Shown here one piece after another: positions 15,529 to 26,730 of a stretch of 37,005 bases of DNA. The first letter of the stretch is position 1, and every line of letters starts with the position of its first letter. Both the position numbers and the translations under genes were made by a program. Below the pieces are notes generated by a model. The model made no database searches. It had not been told where the DNA came from and saw nothing but the letters and a program-made list of their open reading frames with translations. Source of the stretch: Verrucomicrobiota bacterium (lineage in GTDB: Bacteria; Verrucomicrobiota; Verrucomicrobiia; Limisphaerales; SIBE01); NCBI GenBank assembly GCA_021733945.1, contig JAIPJX010000036.1, forward strand, positions 1 through 37,005, read 5' to 3'.

Positions 15529-15607
15529 TCATCAAAAGGTTTGTGGGGGAATCTGAACACGATAATTGCCATCGGCTTCCAGATCCGGTAGGGTTCGCGC
15601 CATTCCC

Positions 15608-16549
15608 ATGAATAAGTCCAGACTGCAGAATCGTCGCACTTTCCTCCAATCAACCGCACTGTGCCTCAGTTCGGTCGCTCTCCAGCACTGCGGGATCCAG
15701 GCCGAACCCCAGGAGTCCACGTCGATGGTGATCGATTGCCATGCACATGTGTATAGCCCAGACGAACTCGCCTACCCTCCTATTCAAAATCCGAACAGGC
15801 CCCCCCGCGCAAAGGGCACTCTGGAGCATCTGCAGCATGAAATCAAATCGGCAGGCGTCGATCTCGTCACCGCGGTGCAGACCAGCTCGTTCTATCGGTG
15901 GGACAACCATTTCGTCACCGACCTGTGCCGGGCCAATCCCCATTTCATGACCGGCATCTGCACCCTCGACCCCGACGAATCAACCAGCCCCGCCCTGCTG
16001 CAGAAGTATGTGACCCATTCCAACGTCCGCGGATTGCGCAGCCTGTCCGCCTCGGACGGAAGGCTGGATCATCCCGGCGTCAATCGGCTCTGGGAAACGG
16101 CCGAAACACTCGGAATCGCCGTGAACACCCTTGCCAACCGCGATAAACGCCCCGAACTGGAAACCCTGGCCCGACGTTTCCCCAAACTCCCCGTGGTGCT
16201 TGACCATTGCCTCAACCTGAGAAGCGGCGCCCACCACGAAGCAACCCTTCGCGATGTACTCGCCCTGGCGGAACTGCCCAATGTCTACGCCAAACTCACT
16301 TTCATCCCCACCGGCACCGCAGAAAAATACCCGTGCCGCGACATGCACGACTCCTGCCACCAGGTCATCAACGCATACGGCGCCGATCGGTGTGTCTGGG
16401 GAAGCCATTTTCCATGCGAACTCTGGTGTCCAAAAATTTCATACCGGGAACACCTCGCCATTTTCCAGACCGAGCTGGGACTCGACCCGGTCGTCAAACG
16501 AAAAATCCTGGGCGAAACAGCCCATCGACTCTGGTTCGCGGACCGCTGA
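15608..16549 (+). CDS. Exported amidohydrolase family protein
   Basis: About 313 residues. The N-terminus has a twin-arginine-like signal (QNRRTFLQSTALCLSSVALQ), so export in the folded state through Tat is likely. The mature part is a metal-dependent TIM-barrel hydrolase of the amidohydrolase-2 type: MVIDCHAHVY carries the HxH metal site, VVLDHCLNL the mid-barrel His, and CVWGSHFPCE the late catalytic segment (usually GSDWP; here SHFP replaces the Asp position). Known relatives hydrolyse lactones or decarboxylate aromatic acids; the substrate here is unknown. The ATG at 15608 is preferred over 15566 because it opens the signal peptide. The missing canonical Asp makes the exact chemistry doubtful. 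Confidence 0.82.
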   Translation: MNKSRLQNRRTFLQSTALCLSSVALQHCGIQAEPQESTSMVIDCHAHVYSPDELAYPPIQNPNRPPRAKGTLEHLQHEIKSAGVDLVTAVQTSSFYRWDNHFVTDLCRANPHFMTGICTLDPDESTSPALLQKYVTHSNVRGLRSLSASDGRLDHPGVNRLWETAETLGIAVNTLANRDKRPELETLARRFPKLPVVLDHCLNLRSGAHHEATLRDVLALAELPNVYAKLTFIPTGTAEKYPCRDMHDSCHQVINAYGADRCVWGSHFPCELWCPKISYREHLAIFQTELGLDPVVKRKILGETAHRLWFADR

Positions 16550-16684
16550 ACTCGCATCCCGGTGAATTCCCCCTGGTGACACGGCCATTCCCATTGCCCA
16601 CCGCAAATTCCCGAATCCCCTGGTCCCCGCTTCGCTCGCTCCCAACTCAACCACCACAACCCGTCCGAGCCAGGTCCCCACGCT

Positions 16685-17626
16685 TTACTTCACCCCGGAA
16701 GCCATCACCGTCTGGAAGTAGGGAGGCTGCTCTTCACGAGCCACCACACTGATCTCGATTTTCCGGAATCCGGCCTCCTCAAGCCAGCGATGCAGATCGC
16801 TCTCAGCGAATCCCAGGAACTGATCCCCATACAGATCCCGGGCCTGCTCAAACTGGTGCTGCAGCAAATCCAGGATCAGAATCTGCCCGTTCGCCACCAG
16901 CAACTGATGGGCACTGCGGATCGCTTTGGCCGGATCCCTCGCGTGATGCAGGGCCTGGCTGAGGATCACCCAATCGACACTGCACGCGTCAATCGGAGGG
17001 GACTCCAGATCCCCCAGCCGAAACTCAAGGTTCTTAATCCCGTTCTTCCGCGCTTTGCCCGCTCCGAACTCGATGATCTTCTCCGAGTTGTCCACCGCGA
17101 TCACCTTCCGGCAACGCCGCGCCAGCAACTCACTCAACAACCCCTCACCAGACCCCAGATCCGCAACCACCACGGGCGGCAACATTCGCAGAAGCAACTG
17201 CCCAAACGCCTGCCACGACCTTCCCGGACCATAGCTTCGCCCAAACCGGCCCGCCACCTGATTGAAATAAACCTGCGCCTGTTCGGACCGTCGGGCCACG
17301 ATGCGTTTCAGATTCACCTGGTCAGCACTGTGTTCCGGCAGCTCCTTCGCCCCCTCCCAGGCCAGTCGCGTCGCCTCGCGCAGGCTCTCATCCACCTCAC
17401 CCTTGAGTCGATAAAACGTGCGTTTCCCCTCCCGCCGGGACTGCAACAATCCAGACTCCTGCAGCAAGCCCAGATGGGTGGAAATGCGCGACTGCCCCAG
17501 ACGGGTGATCTCCTGCAATTCGTTCACCGAAAGTTCGTCTCGCCGAAGCAGCGCGACTATCCGCAGCCGCGTCGGGTCGGCGAGCGCTCTCAGACATTTC
17601 AGGATGGATGCCCTGGGGACCTTCAC
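16685..17626 (-). CDS. sahR: ArsR-family regulator fused to a SAM-dependent methyltransferase domain, SahR-like
   Basis: A 313-residue fusion. Residues 5-75 are an ArsR winged helix (LKCLRALADPTRLRIVALL, with recognition helix LGQSRISTHLGLLQESGLL). Residues ~110-310 are a class I methyltransferase fold: motif I VVADLGSGEGLLSELLA with Asp156, IAVDNSEKIIEF, and DWVILSQALHHARDP. ArsR proteins with this domain order next to metK/ahcY are the SahR type, where the methyltransferase-like domain is thought to sense S-adenosylhomocysteine and derepress methyl-cycle genes. The gene is divergent from metK and ahcY, which fits that role. No arsenic or metal-binding cysteine motif (CxCxxC) is present. SahR identity is inferred from architecture and context; a catalytic methyltransferase role is not excluded. 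Confidence 0.85.
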   Translation of the reverse strand: MKVPRASILKCLRALADPTRLRIVALLRRDELSVNELQEITRLGQSRISTHLGLLQESGLLQSRREGKRTFYRLKGEVDESLREATRLAWEGAKELPEHSADQVNLKRIVARRSEQAQVYFNQVAGRFGRSYGPGRSWQAFGQLLLRMLPPVVVADLGSGEGLLSELLARRCRKVIAVDNSEKIIEFGAGKARKNGIKNLEFRLGDLESPPIDACSVDWVILSQALHHARDPAKAIRSAHQLLVANGQILILDLLQHQFEQARDLYGDQFLGFAESDLHRWLEEAGFRKIEISVVAREEQPPYFQTVMASGVK

Positions 17627-17647
17627 AAAATCTTTTTAAATTACCTG

Positions 17648-17697
17648 TTGACGTGTTCCGCATGTTTTATATCCTCCTATCTTGATACGTCAATATG
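17648..17697. promoter_or_regulatory. Divergent sahR/metK promoters with palindromic operator candidate
   Basis: On the plus strand TTGACG (17648-17653), 16 nt, then TATCCT (17670-17675) fits a sigma-70 promoter for metK. On the minus strand TTGACG (17693-17688), 16 nt, then TATAAA (17671-17666) is a strong promoter for the regulator gene. The 20-bp imperfect palindrome TATCTTGATACGTCAATATG (17678-17697; 14 of 20 positions symmetric, half-sites TTGA/TCAA) covers the minus -35 and the plus start region. It could therefore let one dimer control both genes. Confidence 0.6.
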
Positions 17698-17732
17698 TTC
17701 TTTAATCTGATTCCTGGCGATCAACCGATATC

Positions 17733-18911
17733 ATGAGCAATAACTACATCTTCTCTTCTGAATCCGTGGGCGAGGGGCATCCGGACAAAGTCTGCGACAC
17801 CATCTCGGACGCCATCCTGGACGCCTGCCTCGAACAGGACCCCCGCAGCCGTGTGGCCTGTGAAACCTACGCAAAATCAAACCTCGTCGTGGTGGGCGGC
17901 GAGATCACCACCCGCGCCAAGCTCGATTTCAACGCCATCACCCGGGACGCCATCCGCGAAATCGGCTACGTCAACGATGATGATGTGTTCCACGCGGACC
18001 GCGTGATGATCCTCAATGTGATCACGTCGCAAAGTGCCGATATCGCGCAGGGCGTCGACGCAAAGGCCGCCGAAGGCAAACAAACCGCGGAACAGGGTGC
18101 CGGAGATCAGGGCCTCATGTTCGGATACGCCTGCACCGAGACTCCCGAACTGATGCCGGCACCGATCACCTACGCCCATCAGCTTGGCCGGAAACTCACC
18201 CAGATCCGCAAACAAGGCAAAGTCAAATGGCTGCGCCCCGATGCCAAATCCCAGGTGTCCGTTCAGTACGAAGACGGCAAGCCGGTCCGCATCACCAACG
18301 TCGTGATCTCCACCCAGCACGCCGATGGGATCAAGCACAAGGTTCTCAAGGATTTCATCATCAAGGAAGTGGTCCAAAAGGTCCTGCCCAAAGGATTGCT
18401 CGATCGCAACACGAGCTACCTGATCAATCCCACCGGCCGGTTCGTGGTCGGTGGCCCCCAGGGCGACACCGGTTTGACGGGACGCAAAATCATCGTCGAC
18501 ACCTACGGCGGCATGGGACGCCACGGCGGAGGTGCTTTCAGCGGCAAGGACCCCTCCAAGGTCGATCGCAGCGCTGCTTACATGGGCCGTTACGTCGCCA
18601 AGAACATCGTGGCCGCCGGCCTGGCCACCCGCGCAGAAATTCAGTTCGCCTACGCCATCGGCTTTCCCGACCCGGTCAGCGTCAGCATCAACACCTTCGG
18701 AACCGGTCTCGTGAGCGATGAAACCATCGAAAAAGCGGTTCTTTCGGTCTTCAGCTTCAAACCGGCCGACATCGTCAAGAAACTCAACCTGCTCCGGCCG
18801 ATCTACTCCAAGACCACCAACTACGGACACTTCGGAAAGGTGGACGACTTCGAAAGCATCACCTGGGAACGCACCGACAAGGCCGCCGCCCTCAAACGGG
18901 CCGTCCGATAA
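17733..18911 (+). CDS. metK: Methionine adenosyltransferase
   Basis: S-adenosylmethionine synthetase (392 residues) makes SAM from methionine and ATP in the cytoplasm. Family motifs are complete: [12 protein letters not shown] at residues 11-22, [12 protein letters not shown] at 122-133, and the phosphate-binding loop [16 protein letters not shown] at 265-280. Length is normal. The ATG at 17733 lacks a recognisable Shine-Dalgarno. ahcY follows after 24 nt, giving an operon in which SAM is made and its product SAH is removed. No SAM riboswitch is visible upstream, so control probably runs through the divergent SahR-like regulator. Confidence 0.98.
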   Translation: MSNNYIFSSESVGEGHPDKVCDTISDAILDACLEQDPRSRVACETYAKSNLVVVGGEITTRAKLDFNAITRDAIREIGYVNDDDVFHADRVMILNVITSQSADIAQGVDAKAAEGKQTAEQGAGDQGLMFGYACTETPELMPAPITYAHQLGRKLTQIRKQGKVKWLRPDAKSQVSVQYEDGKPVRITNVVISTQHADGIKHKVLKDFIIKEVVQKVLPKGLLDRNTSYLINPTGRFVVGGPQGDTGLTGRKIIVDTYGGMGRHGGGAFSGKDPSKVDRSAAYMGRYVAKNIVAAGLATRAEIQFAYAIGFPDPVSVSINTFGTGLVSDETIEKAVLSVFSFKPADIVKKLNLLRPIYSKTTNYGHFGKVDDFESITWERTDKAAALKRAVR

Positions 18912-18935
18912 ACACTCAATCCATCGAAATAAATT

Positions 18936-20390
18936 ATGTCTACAGCGACAGCAACAGAACCAACACCTGCAAATCCCGGTGCAACGGAACCCGACTTCAA
19001 AGTCGCGGACCTGAGCCTGGCCGACTGGGGCCGCCGGACCATCGACGTCTCCGAACACGAGATGCCGGGGCTCATGTCAATCCGGCGCAAACACGCCATC
19101 GCCAAACCGTTGAAAGGCGTCCGCATCATGGGCTCGCTCCACATGACCGTGGAGACCGCCATCCTGATCGAGACTCTGGTTGACCTGGGTGCCGACGTGC
19201 GCTGGGCCAGCTGCAACATCTTCTCCACCCAGGATTACGCCGCCGCCGCCATCGCGAAAGCCGGGGTGCCCGTCTTCGCCTGGAAGGGCGAAACTCTGGA
19301 GGAATATTGGTGGTGCACCTACAAGGCGCTCTGCTTCCCGGGAGGCCTTGGACCCCAAATGATCGTCGACGATGGCGGAGACGCCACCCTGCTGATCCAT
19401 AAAGGCTACGAACTCGAGAACGGTGACACCTGGGTCAACAGCCCGGGTGCCAGCCACGAGGAACAGGTCATCAAGGATCTGCTCAAGAAAATCCACAAGG
19501 AAGAGCCGAAACGCTGGCACAATGTCGTCAAGGAGTGGAAGGGCGTCAGCGAAGAGACCACCACGGGTGTGCATCGCCTCTACCAGATGATGGAAGCAGG
19601 CAAACTGCTGGTGCCTGCCATCAACGTGAACGATTCGGTCACCAAATCGAAGTTCGACAACCTGTACGGCTGCCGCGAATCACTCGCGGACGGCATCAAA
19701 CGCGCCACCGACGTCATGGTCGCCGGCAAAGTCGCCGTGGTCTGCGGTTACGGCGATGTCGGCAAAGGCAGCGCCCACTCCCTGCGCGGTTTCGGTGCCC
19801 GTGTCATCGTCACTGAGATTGATCCCATCAACGCGCTCCAGGCTGCCATGGAAGGGTTCGAGGTCACCACCATCGAGGACACCCTCGGCGAGGCCGACAT
19901 CTACGTGACCACCACCGGCAATTGCGACATCATCACCTTCGATCATATGAAGCAGATGAAGGATCAGGCGATCGTCTGCAACATCGGTCATTTCGACAAC
20001 GAGATCCAGATCGACCAGCTCAATCAGGCCGAGGCCGTCACCCGCCTCAACATCAAACCCCAGGTGGACAAATACACCTTCCCCGGCGGCAACAGCATCT
20101 ACATGCTGGCTGAAGGACGCCTGGTGAACCTCGGATGCGCCACAGGCCATCCCAGTTTCGTCATGTCAAACTCGTTCGCCAACCAGGTTCTGGCCCAGAT
20201 CGACCTGTGGACCAACAAGGACTCCTACAAACCCTCGGTCTACCGCCTGCCCAAGAAACTGGACGAGGAAGTCGCCCGGTTGCATTTGGAGAAAATCGGC
20301 GTGAAGCTGACCACCCTCACAAAGAAGCAGGCGGATTACCTCGGAGTACCCGTCGAAGGTCCTTACAAGCCGGACCATTACCGCTACTAG
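18936..20390 (+). CDS. ahcY: Adenosylhomocysteinase
   Basis: S-adenosylhomocysteine hydrolase (484 residues) cleaves SAH to adenosine and homocysteine with tightly bound NAD, relieving inhibition of methyltransferases. The first ~20 residues are a Thr/Pro/Ala-rich extension. The catalytic region includes [11 protein letters not shown], and [17 protein letters not shown] is the substrate site. The NAD motif GYGDVGKG lies at residues 271-278, and the C-terminal KPDHYRY supplies the conserved Lys and Tyr that reach into the neighbouring subunit. The bacterial-type ~40-residue insertion ([20 protein letters not shown] and onward) is present. It is the second gene of the metK-ahcY operon and ends before a strong terminator. 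Confidence 0.98.
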   Translation: MSTATATEPTPANPGATEPDFKVADLSLADWGRRTIDVSEHEMPGLMSIRRKHAIAKPLKGVRIMGSLHMTVETAILIETLVDLGADVRWASCNIFSTQDYAAAAIAKAGVPVFAWKGETLEEYWWCTYKALCFPGGLGPQMIVDDGGDATLLIHKGYELENGDTWVNSPGASHEEQVIKDLLKKIHKEEPKRWHNVVKEWKGVSEETTTGVHRLYQMMEAGKLLVPAINVNDSVTKSKFDNLYGCRESLADGIKRATDVMVAGKVAVVCGYGDVGKGSAHSLRGFGARVIVTEIDPINALQAAMEGFEVTTIEDTLGEADIYVTTTGNCDIITFDHMKQMKDQAIVCNIGHFDNEIQIDQLNQAEAVTRLNIKPQVDKYTFPGGNSIYMLAEGRLVNLGCATGHPSFVMSNSFANQVLAQIDLWTNKDSYKPSVYRLPKKLDEEVARLHLEKIGVKLTTLTKKQADYLGVPVEGPYKPDHYRY

Positions 20391-20462
20391 TCCGGACCGC
20401 CAGATACCGCACCTCGGCGGCATCGGGCCCCGATATCAAGGCTCCCCGAACACGGCTGTGGT

Positions 20463-20502
20463 CTCCCCGAGATCCCCGGGTTCGGGGAGCTTTTTCTTTT
20501 TT
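20463..20502 (+). terminator. Rho-independent terminator of metK-ahcY
   Basis: CTCCCCGA (20463-20470) and TCGGGGAG (20482-20489) form a perfect 8-bp GC-rich stem with an 11-nt loop. It is followed by CTTTTTCTTTTTT. It lies 72 nt after the ahcY stop and isolates the operon from thiC. Confidence 0.9.
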
Positions 20503-20648
20503 GCCCGGTATCCACACCGAGGGCATCTCCGAACCTCAAACCAATCGCATTGCGATTCGCCCCTGCCAGCTCCTTCATGGCATCCCCCGTGTCCGCGCCA
20601 AACCCAATGCCGGGGCCACGGCCTCCCGCAGCTCCCCCAACCGACAGC

Positions 20649-20677
20649 TTGACGCGTGGGTTCCCGGAGCCTAGGCT
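20649..20677 (+). promoter_or_regulatory. Candidate sigma-70 promoter of thiC
   Basis: TTGACG (20649-20654), 17-nt spacer, TAGGCT (20672-20677). The -35 is near consensus and the -10 is weak. The predicted start near 20684 is just upstream of the TPP riboswitch. The stretch between the terminator and this promoter (20503-20648) has no feature I can support. Confidence 0.5.
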
Positions 20678-20687
20678 GAAAAGCGTT

Positions 20688-20792
20688 AGGGGAGCCAACC
20701 AGTCCGGAATCCGACGGACAAAGGCTGAGAGTTCCGCGTTCGGCCCGCGGAAGACCCGTTGAACCTGCTCCAGGTAATGCTGGCGAAGGGAT
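20688..20792 (+). ncRNA. TPP riboswitch (THI element)
   Basis: The conserved blocks appear in order: TAGGGGAGCC (from about 20688), GGCTGAGAG (20723-20731), ACCCGTTGAACCTG (20754-20767) and CAGGTAATGCTGGCGAAGGGA (to 20791). These are the P2/P3 pyrimidine-sensing CUGAGA and the P4/P5 pyrophosphate-binding segments of the thiamine pyrophosphate aptamer. No U-tract terminator is evident in the 87 nt before thiC, so translational control of the weak ribosome binding site is more likely than attenuation. Confidence 0.93.
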
Positions 20793-20816
20793 TTCTGTCC
20801 TTCACCGATTTCCTGA

Positions 20817-22853
<2,037 letters not shown>

Positions 22854-22922
22854 GTCCAACCGGTCGGGGCACGGCCAGCCCTGAGTCATGCCTTGTGGCG
22901 TGCCATGTCCGGCCGGCTCCGA

Positions 22923-25900
22923 TCACCGGCCTTCAGGCATGGTGCGGCTGATCGATCGCGCCCCCTCGGGCACATCGACTCGCTCCACCAATCCGCCGGG
23001 CCAGCGAATATCCACGGCCGCGAGCTTTCGCGCCCCGCCCAGAAGCACCTGGCTCGAATCCTGAGACCAGTAACCGCCGCCAATTCGAATCTCTTTTGCC
23101 GCACCCAGCGCGCCACCCTCATACACCGCGCGGACCATCGCCCCCGCAGCCTGCTGGTTTTGCGTCGGTCCCTGAAGCGTTACCCGCAAGCCAGGACGCC
23201 CGCCGATGTTCCGAAACAGCCGGGTTTGCCCGTTGTTCTGGGTCACCACCAGATCGGGTCGCCCATCGTGATCGAAATCGCTCACGGCCGCGCCGCGCAC
23301 TTCTCCGTAAAGGCCCAGGTCGGCCGCGCCGTCCGATGCAGCCGTAAAACCGCCGCGCCCGTCTCCCCTCAACCACAAACCCTGCCCCGCATCCTGGCGA
23401 CTGGCGTGGGGTCCCACTTCGAAGAAATTCTGCCCCAGAAAAACATCGTCATGGCCGTCTCCGTCGAAGTCTCCCACGGCTATCCCAAACACGGGGGATA
23501 CCTGTGCCGCCGCCGGCAGGGATCGCACCTCGAAACCGTCGCCTCGATTGAGGAGGATCACCGAATCCAGCGTGCTCGCGGAGGCAACCTGCATCGGCGG
23601 CACGCCTTCGGATAGAACGGACGAAAGGTCAGCCTTGCTGAACGACGCGAACGTCGGAAACCGATCCATCAAAACAGGAAGCGAAGCACTCAGCGCCATC
23701 TTGTCCCGGAGCGGAACAAACCCGCCCAGCACCGGGTCAAAATGAGATTCGACGATCGTCCAGTTCCCGCTGCCATCGGTGTTCCCATAATGCACCTCCA
23801 ACGGATGATCCAGAAATCGTTGTTGAAAGGTATTCCGCCCCCAGTTGCCCGCGACCAGATCCATCCGACCGTCCCCGTCAAAATCCCCCGCCGCAACGCT
23901 GTTCCACCAACCCCTCAACCCGCCAACCGTGCCCCCGGGATTCTTTTTTTTGTCCTCCCCCAAACTCCGGACCGGCGCATCCCAGGGTCTCCACTGTCCG
24001 TCCACATTCTGAAAAAATCGGAGCCCCCCCCATTCGCAGACCAGCACGAGCTCCGGCCATCCATCCCCAGTCAGGTCGCTGAACAGAACACCCGAAACCA
24101 GACCAATCGCTGAAAACGGCCGGCTGGCTTCCGCGTCGAACCGGAACGTTCCGTTGTCATTGATCAACAGCGCCGAGTCCGCCGGCTCCGGATATCGCCC
24201 CCCGATCACGCGACCACCCACAAACAGATCCAGATCTCCGTCCCGGTCCACGTCCGCCAATGCCATCGGTCCCGTGCTCGACACCGATCGCAGCAAGTCC
24301 TCCCGGATCGCACCGGTCACCAGGGAAACATCACGCACCGCGGGGGCTTCGACCGCGCCGTTCTCGTAGTTCGCGCTCCCGATCAAAAGGCGGAGTCCGG
24401 CAGGATCGGGCCGCCAGCCAAGGATCGTTGTCATGTCGCGTTCCGCAACCGCCTCCAGCAGTTTGGCCCGCTGCCGCACAAACCCACCCCTGCCGTCGTT
24501 TCGAAACACTGCCATCCGGCCACCCCGTCCCGCTCCAATCAACAGATCATCGAATCCGTCCCGATTAAAATCGAACCAGGTCACCCCGGGCCCAAGCTGA
24601 CTGAGCTTGCGCGGCAACAACGGCTGCCGCGCGAAATCATCGAACGGCTCATCCACATGCCGATGGTTGAGCAGGGCGCTGGCATCCTCAAAAACCGGTT
24701 TCGCACGGACACGTTCCTTCGCAACAACACCCGGGAGCGCGGCTGCTTCGTCCGGTTCCATCAGATGATTCGCCGACACGGCTGGCATCACACTGCGTCG
24801 GCCATCACGCCAGGTCACTTCCACACGGACCTTGTCCTCGCGGCTCCGCACAGCAAATGTCCGCATCAGTTGGTCACTCGACAAATACCGCCCGCCGCAG
24901 ACGATCTCCTGACTCTGCTCGGGAAGCCCGGGCGCGATCACCCGGATTCGGGCACCCACCCCGTAAGTGTTTGGCGACCGGCCGCGAAGCCGGATCGCAA
25001 CACGCGGATGATCCGAGAGGTTGCGGAGAAGCAGCGGAGCGCCGTTCAGGCAGTTCACCACGAGATCCAAATCGCCGTCATTGTCGAGATCGGCAGTGGC
25101 CATGCCCTGGGACACTTCGCGGGAATCGAATCCCCACGCGGCGCCGGTTTCCTCGAAGGTCAGATCGCCCCGGTTCCGAAACGCAACATTCGGCGTGTCG
25201 AGACGCGGGAATCGTCGGCGCAGACGAAGTTCCTCAACCGGCGACATCTTTCGCCGGGCTTTCGCGGCATCGAGCTCCGCGGCGACGTCGGCGTGTTGGG
25301 CATCGCGCCAATGCCCCGTCGTGACCAGCAGATCTTCGTAGCCGTCCAGGTCCACATCGAGAAACACCGGGCACCAGGACCAGTCCGATGCATCCACCCC
25401 GCTGAACCGCGCCAGCTCCGAATAGATTCCGTTCCCACGATTGTGCAGCAGCGTGTTCCGGGACGACTGCGGCCGGTCTCCCGCCGAACTTCGGACCTGG
25501 GAAAAAGCCGTGGGCCCCATCACCTGCACCTGGCGACGCTCGTGCTCACGGCTCAGCATGTCCGCAACAAACAGATCATCCAGCCCGTCCCGGTCGATGT
25601 CCGCGGCATCCACGCCCATCGAGAACAGACTGGTCTGCCGGATCGATTCACGGGCGGCCGCCCGAAACACTCCCCGACCGTCGTTGATCCAAATCCGGTC
25701 CGGGGACTGAAAATCGTTGCACACATACAGGTCCGGAGCTCCGTCTCCGTTCAGATCCCGGAACAGGGCGGACAGGCCCCAGTCGTACGGAATGCCAACC
25801 GTCTGACCGGTCTCATCCAGAAACGCTCCCTCCGTCCAGCTCACCCTCTCAAACCGGCCACCGCCCTGATTCCGAAAAAGAGCGTCGGGCTGCCCGTTTT

Positions 25901-26645
25901 CAAGCACGCCACCCGCACCGTCAAACGTGAATCGGCCCCGAAGATCCGGCGCGGAAGCGGGGTGCCCGTTCATCGAGATCAGACGGTAAACCCCGTTGGT
26001 CACCCCGACGCTGAACTGGACCTCCGGCATGTCCCGCATGGTGTCGTTCCGGTAATTCACCACATAAAGATCCAGCAACCCGTCGCCGTCCATGTCCGCC
26101 ATCGCCAGCGAATGACCGGCATCGGTGCCACCCAAACCCGCCGGACCGGTCGCCTCCACGAACCGCCCCTTCCCGTCATTGAGAAAGAGCCGGGTCCCGG
26201 CGGCTATCCCGTTCACCAACAGGTCGAGATCGTGGTCCCCGTCCACATCGGCAAGGGCGCAACCCGTCGAAGCCTGACCGCTGCAGGCCACACCCGCAGA
26301 GTCGGTGATATCTTCGAAGCGCCACTCTCCACGATTGCGGTAAAGCGCGTTGTCGGAATCCAACCCACAAAAATACAAATCGCACAAACCGTCCCCATCA
26401 ATATCCCCGGCGGCCACTCCCGATCCGTTGAGATAGATCTGGTTGGTCAACGATCGCTCCTCGTCCAGATGATTAACAAACCCAATCCCGGAATCCTGCG
26501 ATCCGACACCTTCGAAACCGGTTTTCCCGCCCGCAGCAATACGGAGCGGCCGCGTCCGGTATCCTTCGTGAATCCTCCAGTCCGGTTGAGCGGCCTGCAA
26601 CCCCACGAGGAGCAACGGAAGCAGCGGCAGGAAATTCATCTTCAT
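22923..26645 (-). CDS. Large secreted FG-GAP/VCBS protein with two ASPIC/UnbV modules
   Basis: About 1240 residues from the ATG at 26645. The signal peptide is MKMNFLPLLPLLLVGLQAAQ. The mature protein has two successive FG-GAP/VCBS arrays rich in D-x-D-G-D-G-x-x-D-L calcium-binding loops (GDIDGDGLCDLYFCG, ADVDGDHDLDLLVNG, ADLDNDGDLDLVVN). Each array is followed by an ASPIC/UnbV module: VGARIRVIAPG to VEVTWRDGRRSVM in the middle and AAGAMVRAVYEG to VDIRWPGGLVERVDV at the end. The arrays fold as beta-propellers resembling integrin heads. The function is unknown; carbohydrate or surface binding is commonly proposed. The doubled plan is about twice the size of the neighbouring single-unit protein. 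It is 85 nt downstream of that gene and probably co-transcribed. Confidence 0.9.
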   Translation of the reverse strand: MKMNFLPLLPLLLVGLQAAQPDWRIHEGYRTRPLRIAAGGKTGFEGVGSQDSGIGFVNHLDEERSLTNQIYLNGSGVAAGDIDGDGLCDLYFCGLDSDNALYRNRGEWRFEDITDSAGVACSGQASTGCALADVDGDHDLDLLVNGIAAGTRLFLNDGKGRFVEATGPAGLGGTDAGHSLAMADMDGDGLLDLYVVNYRNDTMRDMPEVQFSVGVTNGVYRLISMNGHPASAPDLRGRFTFDGAGGVLENGQPDALFRNQGGGRFERVSWTEGAFLDETGQTVGIPYDWGLSALFRDLNGDGAPDLYVCNDFQSPDRIWINDGRGVFRAAARESIRQTSLFSMGVDAADIDRDGLDDLFVADMLSREHERRQVQVMGPTAFSQVRSSAGDRPQSSRNTLLHNRGNGIYSELARFSGVDASDWSWCPVFLDVDLDGYEDLLVTTGHWRDAQHADVAAELDAAKARRKMSPVEELRLRRRFPRLDTPNVAFRNRGDLTFEETGAAWGFDSREVSQGMATADLDNDGDLDLVVNCLNGAPLLLRNLSDHPRVAIRLRGRSPNTYGVGARIRVIAPGLPEQSQEIVCGGRYLSSDQLMRTFAVRSREDKVRVEVTWRDGRRSVMPAVSANHLMEPDEAAALPGVVAKERVRAKPVFEDASALLNHRHVDEPFDDFARQPLLPRKLSQLGPGVTWFDFNRDGFDDLLIGAGRGGRMAVFRNDGRGGFVRQRAKLLEAVAERDMTTILGWRPDPAGLRLLIGSANYENGAVEAPAVRDVSLVTGAIREDLLRSVSSTGPMALADVDRDGDLDLFVGGRVIGGRYPEPADSALLINDNGTFRFDAEASRPFSAIGLVSGVLFSDLTGDGWPELVLVCEWGGLRFFQNVDGQWRPWDAPVRSLGEDKKKNPGGTVGGLRGWWNSVAAGDFDGDGRMDLVAGNWGRNTFQQRFLDHPLEVHYGNTDGSGNWTIVESHFDPVLGGFVPLRDKMALSASLPVLMDRFPTFASFSKADLSSVLSEGVPPMQVASASTLDSVILLNRGDGFEVRSLPAAAQVSPVFGIAVGDFDGDGHDDVFLGQNFFEVGPHASRQDAGQGLWLRGDGRGGFTAASDGAADLGLYGEVRGAAVSDFDHDGRPDLVVTQNNGQTRLFRNIGGRPGLRVTLQGPTQNQQAAGAMVRAVYEGGALGAAKEIRIGGGYWSQDSSQVLLGGARKLAAVDIRWPGGLVERVDVPEGARSISRTMPEGR

Positions 26646-26730
26646 ATCACACCGGACACGGGATTGAGAGGCACCGGGAACCACCCACGCCACACCTGTA
26701 TCGCGGTCTCCCGGGAACCGACAGGCGGGT

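Noticed and set aside
17627..17732. SAM or SAH riboswitch upstream of metK
   Set aside because: The gap is only 106 bp, filled by two overlapping promoters and a palindrome; no SAM or SAH aptamer core was seen.
22854..22922. Bidirectional terminator between thiC and the FG-GAP gene
   Set aside because: A GGCCGG/CCGGCC stem is present, but there is no T-run on either side.
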